Below are positions 16,825 through 23,520 of a stretch of 40,797 bases of DNA, piece by piece. Origin of the DNA: DATKMS01 sp041497995. Its GTDB lineage: Bacteria; Desulfobacterota; Binatia; HRBIN30. The notes beneath the pieces were generated by a model. That model was not told the DNA's origin, searched no databases, and worked only from the letters and a program-made list of their open reading frames with translations. The position numbers were made by a program, and so were the translations under genes. Location: NCBI GenBank assembly GCA_041497995.1, contig JBGQHM010000011.1:1-40797 (forward strand), read 5' to 3'. Positions within the stretch are counted from its first letter, which is position 1. Every line of letters starts with the position of its first letter.

Positions 16825-17478
16825 TCAGCCCGCCACCCGCCGCCGACGAACCAAGTAGCGGAGACCGCCCAGACCAGAGCTGAGCAACAGCAACGTGCCG
16901 GGCTCTGGGACCGTCGAATTGTTCACGACGTCTCCACCGTCTGGTACGCTCGCAAACACCGTGGGCGAACTGGTCAGGATTGCTGTGAACATCAAGTTCA
17001 AATTTCCAGCATACGGGCCAGCGGGTAGACCAAACAACGCCAATAGCGCTGGGTTTTTGAAGTCACTGAACGAATCACCTACAATACCAAACCCGTTCAC
17101 GGTGGTGACGCCATCGAACGAGCCAGACAAGAGAGTAACGCTCCCGCCGCTCATCCCGGCGACTAAACCGGTGATCGTGATGCTCCCACCCGAGGCGAAG
17201 GTGTACTGGCTCGCATCTCCTGCGACGAGGTTGCCGGTCTGGAAGTTCAGGAAGCAATTTGAGCAAGCTACCCCGAAGGGCCCCCCCGGTATCGCCGACA
17301 CTAAATCCACGGAAATGTTGGTGCCTACCAGCGGACTCACTCCGCCCACGTAGCTGATCGTTCCCCCACCCGGTGAGTCGAAGTCCAACATACTGACCGC
17401 ATGGGCGGTCGAGGCTATCAACAAGCAACCCACCAATGCGCCTGTGTACTTTGCGAACGTCCCTACCCTCGATACCAT
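16825..17478 (-). CDS. PEP-CTERM sorted exported protein, type 1
   Basis: A 217-residue protein. ATG 17478 has an excellent ribosome-binding site (AGGAGGGGG). The signal peptide ends near STAHA. The mature domain shares its motifs with the N-terminal domain of the 14184-16415 protein. The C-terminus is a full sorting signal: VPEPGT, a hydrophobic helix (LLLLSSGLGGLRYLV) and a basic end (RRRR). Exosortase recognises such tails at the inner membrane and cleaves or transfers the protein to the surface; the exosortase at 22067 is the likely enzyme. A strong sigma-54 element lies upstream. Confidence 0.92.
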   Translation of the reverse strand: MVSRVGTFAKYTGALVGCLLIASTAHAVSMLDFDSPGGGTISYVGGVSPLVGTNISVDLVSAIPGGPFGVACSNCFLNFQTGNLVAGDASQYTFASGGSITITGLVAGMSGGSVTLLSGSFDGVTTVNGFGIVGDSFSDFKNPALLALFGLPAGPYAGNLNLMFTAILTSSPTVFASVPDGGDVVNNSTVPEPGTLLLLSSGLGGLRYLVRRRRVAG

Positions 17479-17515
17479 CGGATCTGCCCCCTCCTGTGAA
17501 CTTCGTCTACGAAAA

Positions 17516-17532
17516 AGCAACCATCGCGCCAA
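17516..17532 (-). promoter_or_regulatory. Sigma-54 promoter of the PEP-CTERM gene (type 1)
   Basis: On the minus strand the sequence is TTGGCGCGATGGTTGCT, against the consensus YTGGCACGNNNNTTGCW. GG and GC are exactly 10 nt apart. A T-rich run follows the -12 element. The expected start of transcription is about 26 nt before ATG 17478. Confidence 0.8.
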
Positions 17533-17574
17533 GACCGCCGATCGGAATTCGGACGCTAAATATTTGTTAATTAA

Positions 17575-17606
17575 GGAGAATATACTCCATAGCGGAATAC
17601 ATAGCG
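17575..17606 (-). promoter_or_regulatory. Candidate activator-binding sites in an AT-rich patch
   Basis: About 45-75 nt upstream of the sigma-54 element lies an AT-rich patch unlike its GC-rich surroundings. It contains a 14-bp near-palindrome GGAGAATATACTCC (17575-17588) and two direct copies of CGCTATG (minus strand) 12 nt apart (ends at 17594 and 17606). Sigma-54 promoters need an enhancer-binding activator, and these are possible sites for it. Confidence 0.4.
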
Positions 17607-18128
17607 ATCAGCATGCTCCTAGAGCCGTATAGGAAACCGACGGATATGCCGTCAGTCAACCCGGGTTACTGGATGAGCAACGATAAGAATCAGATGGCAG
17701 ATCAATAACTTACACACGCAGATGAAGTGGGGGGCAAGGAATCGAGAAGACTGTAAGGGAAATCCGACGCTCCACGGCCGGGGTTGGGGAGGACCTTTTG
17801 GCCTGTTCCCTGGTTCCCAGGGCCTCCCGCTCCCGGTACAAGGCACAGCTATATCCCTCGCACTCACGACTTGTCGTGCTGGCGCCGAAGCACGCATGCC
17901 GGCCTGCCCCACAGCAATCTGTGAGAGAACCGCGCCGAGTTCACCGAAATTGACCGTTGTCGGGATCGGTAAAACTCCCCTCCTGCTGGTTGCCCATGCG
18001 TGTCTACCCACGCGCGGTGTGCGCTCGACACCGCCAGTTGCGGAAAACAGGCGAGCCCTTATCCACGAATACGGCTTCCAGCGTCCTTCGGGAGGGTCTT
18101 GCTGAGATGGGGTTCGGGCCTACCAAAA
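17607..18128. other. Intergenic region, no gene seen
   Basis: An open frame on the plus strand at 17722-18105 has no recognisable motif or good start and is not supported. The stretch lies between the terminator of one PEP-CTERM gene and the regulatory region of the other. Confidence 0.45.
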
Positions 18129-18158
18129 CAAAGGCGGCTCCCGGAGGAGCCGCCTTTG
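18129..18158 (-). terminator. Rho-independent terminator of the 18202-18774 gene
   Basis: A perfect 13-bp stem (CAAAGGCGGCTCC with GGAGCCGCCTTTG) around a 4-nt loop (18142-18145). Read on the minus strand it is followed by TTTTGGTA. It lies about 40 nt past the stop codon. Confidence 0.88.
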
Positions 18159-18201
18159 TGCGAGGAAGAGTAAGACGCGACGGTCGGACGCGCCAGCTGA
18201 C

Positions 18202-18774
18202 TTACTTAGCTTTGCGCAGATGCCGATTCAGGCCGAATCCGGCAAGGCCAAAAGCCAACAGGGACAGCGTGGCCGGCTCTGGAATGGCTGCCTGTGTCGA
18301 AGTCGTGCTTGAGAAGGCAAACGTTTGGCCGGTTTGATCCCCGCTCCAACTCCAGGTGCCTGCCGTGGGAGCGAACCCGGTCCCAAAGACGGTTCCGCTT
18401 CCGTTGAGGACCAGACCGGCGTTGTCCTGGGACATAATAATGCTAGTTGCCAGATCGAACGAAAACCCGCCCACGCTCCAGAGTCCCGGAGTCGCGGTAG
18501 AGGGGTTGAAAGTGAAATCGTTGTAGGTGGCAATCGTCCCAGGAGCGACGCTGGAGAAATCGCCCGTCCCGCTGGTGACAAGGGTGAAGATCGAGTCCAC
18601 CTTGGTGGCAGAACCGATCGCAACCTGCGCATTTGCGTTGTTCCTTGGTTTCCATGTGCCGCCGAATGAGATGCCTCCGTTAATCATGGGCAGCGCCTGG
18701 CTTGGCCCCGCCACGGCACCAACGAGCAGCAGACTGCAAGCAAGCACAAACAGCCTTCGAATCCTCAGTTCCAT
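18202..18774 (-). CDS. PEP-CTERM sorted exported protein, type 2
   Basis: A 190-residue protein starting at ATG 18774 with an AGGAGGG ribosome-binding site. The signal peptide ends near SQA/L. The mature domain (GGISFGGTW, GDFSSVAPGTIATYNDFTF, LWSVGGFSFDL, FAPTAGTWSWSGD) matches a common type of PEP-CTERM surface protein. The C-terminus has IPEPAT, a hydrophobic helix and a basic end (RHLRKAK). It is unrelated in sequence to the type 1 protein apart from the tail. It has its own sigma-54-like promoter and a strong terminator, so it is a single-gene unit placed directly after the exosortase operon. Confidence 0.92.
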   Translation of the reverse strand: MELRIRRLFVLACSLLLVGAVAGPSQALPMINGGISFGGTWKPRNNANAQVAIGSATKVDSIFTLVTSGTGDFSSVAPGTIATYNDFTFNPSTATPGLWSVGGFSFDLATSIIMSQDNAGLVLNGSGTVFGTGFAPTAGTWSWSGDQTGQTFAFSSTTSTQAAIPEPATLSLLAFGLAGFGLNRHLRKAK

Positions 18775-18848
18775 GAGATTCCCTCCTGATTTGGTCAACT
18801 CTTTAGTGAGTCTGCTGCGTCACGTGTCTCTAACGGGAGATGCGACTC

Positions 18849-18865
18849 AGCAAGCACGGTGCCGA
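18849..18865 (-). promoter_or_regulatory. Sigma-54 promoter of the PEP-CTERM gene (type 2)
   Basis: Minus strand TCGGCACCGTGCTTGCT. The -24 element keeps GGCAC and the -12 element is TTGCT, with GG-N10-GC spacing exact. A perfect 6-bp inverted repeat (CGAAGT/ACTTCG, 18879-18896) lies just upstream and may be an activator site. Confidence 0.75.
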
Positions 18866-19131
18866 ATACGGAATTTCTCGAAGTGATAGAACTTCGGGTG
18901 AGGAACCCTCGGTTGCCGCAGCGGCGTGTAAGGGAATCCGACATTGCGCCTTCCGCCTGAACAGCCAAGAATTGAGGAAAAGGGTGTTACCTCTTAGCGT
19001 GTTACGTGTCCGGCTGGGAAGAACCCACTGTGTACAGAATCCCGACGTGATCACTCCCCGCCAAGGCTGTCGAAAGACTCTGGATGCGGTGAGGGGCGAT
19101 CCTTGCGGACACACATCGAGAATCCGAACTC

Positions 19132-21309
19132 CTAGCCCATGTCCGCCAAGGCGCGCTTGGCCTCATCTGCGCCAGGAAAGGGCCCCAGCTTCAGAGCCGC
19201 CGTCAGCTCCGTCCGCGCTTTTTCAGTATCGCCATTGCGGAGATACGCCATGCCGAGGTGATAGCGGGCTTCGGCAGTATCGGGAAGCTTTTCGGCACCG
19301 TCTTTCAGGTGCTCGATAGCGGCGGCATAGAGTCCCCGTTTGTAGAGCACCCAGCCGAGGGTGTCGGATACCCGAGGCTCGTCGGGCAGCCGCGCCTTGG
19401 CGCGGCGAGCCAGCTCCAGAGCGAGATCCAGCTTGCCCTCGCGTTCCGCATAGTGCCATGCCAGGTTGTTCGCCGCCGGCGCGAAGTCTGCGTCGATATC
19501 TAAGGCACGTTTGTATTGTTCTGCCGCTTCGTTTGGTCGCCCCTGAACTTCGTCGATGACGCCCAGCATCATCACGGCCGGAACGATGCGCGGGTTGTGC
19601 GACAGCACCTGTTCGAAGCGCTTGCGGGCGTCGTCGAGCCTGCCGCGCTGCACGTAGAGGGCGCCGAGGTCGGCGTAAGCCTGCAAGAGATCGGGATTCT
19701 TTTCGACCACCTCTTCCAACACGGCGATGCCCTGATCGGGGTCGCCGCTGACGACGAGCAGCCTGCCGAGTACTAGTTTTGACCCCCCGTCGTCGGGGTG
19801 TGCGGCCACATGTGCGCGTACCCGTTCGATCTGCTCGGCGGCCGGACGCTGCTCAGCATCCATCACTTTCACGATGTCCATCAGGATGTCTGTGGCATTG
19901 GGATTCAGTTCGAGGCCCTTCTCAAGCTGCGCTCGTGCTTCCCGAAGCTGTCCCATCGTGCCGAGGACCCGCCCCAGTCGCTGGTAGCCGCCAGGCTGGT
20001 TCGGCTGATCACGTATCGCCTGCTCCGCCGCGGCGCGTGCCGCGGGGAAGTCCTTGCGGGCCAGGGAGGCGTCGCTGACGAGCAAGTGCATCGGGTAGCT
20101 CGTGGGGATTGCAGCGAGCACGCGGTTGGCCTCCTCGATGGCCAGGTCGAATTCACGTGCCGTGTAATGAAGCTCTGCAAGAACGAACCGGGCCTGAACG
20201 AACTCCGGCTGGTATCGCAGGCACTCGACCAGCTCGTCCGCCGCCTGGTTGGCCTTGTTCTCGCGGATACGCGCTGTGGCGAGCTGGTAGCGAGCGCGCA
20301 CGAAGGAGGGCTGTTCTTTGATCACCTGTTCGAGTTCCCGACTACCCGCGGTGATGTCTTCCCGGGCGAGGAGCAGGCGCGCGTGCAGATAACGGGTCTC
20401 GCCATCGCCCTTGTCGGCAGCCATGAGCGCTTCAACGCCCGGCTCGGCTTCGGCCAGTTTACCACGATCCAGCTGCAGCTCGACGAGCCGTTTGCGCGCG
20501 CTTGGGGACTCTGGCCCATCGCGCACCATGCCCTCATAGAGCGCCTGCGCGTCCTCGTACTTTCCCTGCGCGAGATAAAGCTCACCAAGCATGAACCGGG
20601 GTGCGCCCTTCGCCGGAGCGATCACCACTGCCTTCTTGAGAGTTTCCTCCGCCGCCGCGCTGTTTTCCCGAGCTCGGTAATAGGCGGCGAGCACTAGGTA
20701 TCCGTCAAGCGATGACGGATTCAGCACGACGGCGTGCTCGATGCGCGATTGCGCCGCATCGTAGTCACCCTTGGTCATTGCCAGCCGGCCAAGGAGGAGA
20801 TAGGCGGCAGCCGAATTGGAATCGATGAGCAGAGCTTGTTTTACCGCTTCCTCGGCATCTTCTGTGTGGCGCCCAGCCAAGTGTACAATCGCTAGCAGCA
20901 GGTAAGCGTCTGCATCTTTCGGGTTCCGCTCGATCAGTAGACGCGCTTCTTCCTCCGCCTTCGTGGCATCGCCACCCGCCAGGTATATGCGACCCAGTTC
21001 CAGGTGGGCGTCGCGCAGGCTATCATCCAACTCGGTGGCTCGGCGGAGTTCCGCGTAGGCATCGCGGTAGTCCCCCAGAGCCGCATACGTCTTGCCAAGC
21101 CGCATATGTGCCGCCGCAAATTTCGGGTCGAGTTTAAGCGCATTGCGAAACTCGATCGCGGCTTCGTTGTATCTGCCGGCGTCGAAGAACTCCTGGGCGC
21201 GCGCCATGTACTGCTCCTGCCTTTGCGCTGTGCTGGCACACGACAAGACAAGCGTCGGCAGCGTCGCAGCCATCAAAACGCTGCAAACGGCGCGACGCCC
21301 TCGGCTCAT
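19132..21309 (-). CDS. TPR-repeat lipoprotein of the exosortase locus (PrsT-like)
   Basis: A 725-residue protein when started at ATG 21309, which places a lipobox (LVLSC, Cys24) at the usual distance. The frame extends to an ATG at 21414 with a decent ribosome-binding site (AAGGAAAGG) 14 nt after the epsI stop, so the longer form cannot be excluded. Nearly the whole mature protein consists of tandem tetratricopeptide repeats (for example AQEFFDAGRYNEAAIEFRNA and NNLAWHYAEREGKLDLALEL), about eighteen by eye. Large TPR lipoproteins of this type (PrsT) accompany exosortase/EpsI and exopolysaccharide genes and are thought to support envelope assembly or export. It is the last gene of the exosortase-epsI-TPR operon. 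Confidence 0.9.
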   Translation of the reverse strand: MSRGRRAVCSVLMAATLPTLVLSCASTAQRQEQYMARAQEFFDAGRYNEAAIEFRNALKLDPKFAAAHMRLGKTYAALGDYRDAYAELRRATELDDSLRDAHLELGRIYLAGGDATKAEEEARLLIERNPKDADAYLLLAIVHLAGRHTEDAEEAVKQALLIDSNSAAAYLLLGRLAMTKGDYDAAQSRIEHAVVLNPSSLDGYLVLAAYYRARENSAAAEETLKKAVVIAPAKGAPRFMLGELYLAQGKYEDAQALYEGMVRDGPESPSARKRLVELQLDRGKLAEAEPGVEALMAADKGDGETRYLHARLLLAREDITAGSRELEQVIKEQPSFVRARYQLATARIRENKANQAADELVECLRYQPEFVQARFVLAELHYTAREFDLAIEEANRVLAAIPTSYPMHLLVSDASLARKDFPAARAAAEQAIRDQPNQPGGYQRLGRVLGTMGQLREARAQLEKGLELNPNATDILMDIVKVMDAEQRPAAEQIERVRAHVAAHPDDGGSKLVLGRLLVVSGDPDQGIAVLEEVVEKNPDLLQAYADLGALYVQRGRLDDARKRFEQVLSHNPRIVPAVMMLGVIDEVQGRPNEAAEQYKRALDIDADFAPAANNLAWHYAEREGKLDLALELARRAKARLPDEPRVSDTLGWVLYKRGLYAAAIEHLKDGAEKLPDTAEARYHLGMAYLRNGDTEKARTELTAALKLGPFPGADEAKRALADMG

Positions 21310-21428
21310 CCTCTGAACACCCAGCGGACGACGAATACGTTTGGCGTCACGGATCCAAGGCTGTCGTCGGTCGGCCACAGTCTCGTGCATGCAACGCTGG
21401 TGATCCTGATCCATAGGCTTGCCTTTCC

Positions 21429-22070
21429 TTACTCAGGGAGAAATTCATTCAAGCGGGGAAGCGTGAGGCGCATAAAATCGAGCGCTCGTTGGCGGGCCGC
21501 ATCCTCCGAGTCCGCAACCAGTGTTGAAACTCGCACCAGCGCACCGTCGGTACGGCGCCGGGTCATGGCATCCCACATCAGGTACCACTTGACGAGGTAT
21601 TCGCTCGCCACGATGCGGTCACGCTCGCGAAACCAATAGAAGACGACCTGACGCTGGCCGTCCTTTTCATACAGAATCTCATTGATCGTGGCGCCATCCG
21701 CGCCAGGCCGCGGATAGGGTACACGTCGAGCCCGCAGCGGCTGCCATCCCGCACCCGGGAGGCAGTTTTGCGGCGAGTGATTCGTTTCGCGCTGTTGCTG
21801 GCGGCCAAAGTAGCTCACGTACAGCGATATGGGTAGGGCGCCCGCATCAACATATTCCCGGAGGAGGATGTCATCGGTCCCCAGGACCGCGCGGACGCGC
21901 TCACTCAGGTAGGCGTCGTGGCCGCGCCAAGAGCCAATTTCGTAACTGAACTCGTTGAGGGGCCGTTGCAGCGGCGTCCTGCTGCCGGACGACAGGTATG
22001 CAGGCAAGGGAACCGCCATGGCCACGAGGCTGACTGTGATCCAGTAGTGCCGCCACGCGGGGCTCATCAA
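21429..22070 (-). CDS. epsI: EpsI family protein (exosortase-associated)
   Basis: A 213-residue protein with one N-terminal membrane helix. It carries the EpsI signature: HSPQNCLPGAGW near residues 97-108, then EILYEKDGQRQVVFYWF, and ASEYLVKWYLMWDAMTRRR followed by ALVRV. Its start overlaps the exosortase stop (ATGA), so they are translationally coupled. EpsI proteins are found fused to or next to exosortases and are linked to exopolysaccharide biosynthesis; their exact biochemical role is not settled. Confidence 0.93.
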   Translation of the reverse strand: MMSPAWRHYWITVSLVAMAVPLPAYLSSGSRTPLQRPLNEFSYEIGSWRGHDAYLSERVRAVLGTDDILLREYVDAGALPISLYVSYFGRQQQRETNHSPQNCLPGAGWQPLRARRVPYPRPGADGATINEILYEKDGQRQVVFYWFRERDRIVASEYLVKWYLMWDAMTRRRTDGALVRVSTLVADSEDAARQRALDFMRLTLPRLNEFLPE

Positions 22071-22936
22071 CGGCGCTCCAGACGGCCCAGAGCGGCCGCC
22101 TCACCTGCGAGGCAGCAGAGCGCGGTCATGAATACGACCCACCCGGAGAACTCGTGAAAGAATCCCTCGGCTACACTCTGTCCGTAGTGGTACGCAAGCA
22201 CGCCGGTACCGACGACACGTGCACCGTTCGTCAACACGGCGATGGCAATGCTCGAAGCGACCAATATGATCCGCGGCAGCAATCGGCGCAGCGAGACCAC
22301 GGCGAAGAGCACACTAGTCGCCCCGAGAGAGACGAGCGACCGCAGACCGCTACAAGCTTCGGCCACCTCCAAATTGGCGTGAGGAAGCACGATCACGTTC
22401 CCCTCGCGCAAGGCCGGGACGCCGACCGTGTCCAGCCCAATAATAGCGAGCTGCGAAGCGAACAGTTGCAGAGGAAACGCGATCGCATTGAACACCAACG
22501 TGGGCAGCGGCACCATGAAGAGAAGGAACGCCAACGGCAACGCCAACACTCGCAGGTACGCGTAGCCGAAGACAAACGCCACCACACCGGCAATCAAGAC
22601 GAGAAAAGACACCCGTGTGATGAAGAATTCAGCCGCGAGCAGCCCGATCGCCATGAGGGCGATCGCCAGCGCAACAAGAATGATTGCCCCGTTCGCTGGC
22701 TGTTGCCGCAACGCCGTAAGTTCCGCCCGTCGCTGATACGCCAGCCACCCCGAGACGAAGGGAACCAAAAGTCCGTGCGAGTAGTTTGGATCAACCCAAA
22801 GGTCCGACACCCAAGCCGGCAACACGGACCGGTACACGACCACGATAAGCAGGGCGAGCAGACCACCCGCCATTGCGGCGCGACCAACGTCCGCACCTCG
22901 CTGGGCTGCCGTCGCGGAGATAGCTTCGGGACGCAT
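22067..22936 (-). CDS. Exosortase (PEP-CTERM sorting transpeptidase)
   Basis: A membrane protein of about 289 residues with seven to eight helices. The three catalytic residues of exosortases are present in order: Cys in EVAEACSGLRSL, Arg in TNGARVVGTG and His in FFHEFSGWVVF. It should process the C-terminal PEP-CTERM tails of the proteins at 16825 and 18202 at the inner membrane. The start is uncertain. I give ATG 22936; a GTG at 22954 is also in frame; and the best translation signal, AGGAG 6 nt before ATG 22988, is out of frame by one base because of a T7 tract. First gene of a three-gene operon with epsI and the TPR lipoprotein. Confidence 0.95.
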   Translation of the reverse strand: MRPEAISATAAQRGADVGRAAMAGGLLALLIVVVYRSVLPAWVSDLWVDPNYSHGLLVPFVSGWLAYQRRAELTALRQQPANGAIILVALAIALMAIGLLAAEFFITRVSFLVLIAGVVAFVFGYAYLRVLALPLAFLLFMVPLPTLVFNAIAFPLQLFASQLAIIGLDTVGVPALREGNVIVLPHANLEVAEACSGLRSLVSLGATSVLFAVVSLRRLLPRIILVASSIAIAVLTNGARVVGTGVLAYHYGQSVAEGFFHEFSGWVVFMTALCCLAGEAAALGRLERR

Positions 22937-22974
22937 TACCACAGCCGATAGCACCCCTCCGAGCCGCGCACGGT

Positions 22975-22999
22975 AAAAAAACCGCCATACCGGTCTCCT
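22975..22999 (-). promoter_or_regulatory. Strong ribosome-binding site, ATG and T7 tract ahead of the exosortase
   Basis: On the minus strand, AGGAG (22999-22995) lies 6 nt before ATG 22988, followed by GCGG and a run of seven T (22981-22975). Read as is, this starts a 65-codon out-of-frame peptide. With one T fewer, the same ATG joins the exosortase frame (start MAVFYRARLGGV). This decides which start is used. Confidence 0.6.
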
Positions 23000-23167
23000 T
23001 TTTCCGTCACTCCCTGACTAGGGCCTGCGGCCGGCGTCATTTCTATGCTCCGCTCCCCGATGGGTCGCTGCGGGCTACCAAGTCCGATAGGCTGCTAGGT
23101 CACCCGGAACCTCCCTGCCCTAGATCTCGCACTCGCGGCGAGTCTGAGGAGCGCACGCACGGAGCAC

Positions 23168-23460
23168 TCACGCGAGCACGATGCGTTCGCGTCCCTCGCC
23201 GACGGCGCGCGTCGCGTTACGTGTATCAACCACCAGGCGGTTCTCGCGGACGATCAGCTCGTAGTCGAAAGTCGAGCGGTCGGTGACGATGACCACGGCA
23301 TCGGCGGCGCGCAGTTCCGCCGCGGTCAATGGCCGGGATTCCAGCTGAAAGTCGTAGCGCCGTGACCGCTTCAGAACCGGAACGTATGGATCGTAGTACG
23401 CAAACTCGACCTGCTTGCGCGCCAGTAGCTCCATCAATTTCAACGCTGGTACGCCCCTCG
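23168..23460 (-). pseudogene. C-terminal fragment of a UDP-sugar (WecC/WbpA-type) dehydrogenase
   Basis: About 95 residues match only the C-terminal NAD/UDP-binding end of nucleotide-sugar dehydrogenases: PALKLMELLARKQVEFAYYD, then PYVP, RSRRYDFQLESRPLT, ADAVVIVTD, STFDYELIV, VVDTRNATRAV. Complete enzymes have about 430 residues. The homology begins abruptly at PALK; the sequence before it is unrelated and lies within 65 bases of the stop of the giant gene at 23521. No N-terminal part is present in the window. It is a truncated relic, probably cut by the rearrangement that brought in the giant surface-protein gene. Confidence 0.85.
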
Positions 23461-23520
23461 AAGACGTGCCGGCCAGGTATGACCGAACGCCTGGGACCCG
23501 TGGCGGGGACAGAGTCTTGG

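Noticed and set aside
17722..18105. 127-codon plus-strand open frame
   Set aside because: No ribosome-binding site, irregular composition and no recognisable motif; it ends just ahead of a terminator belonging to the opposite strand.
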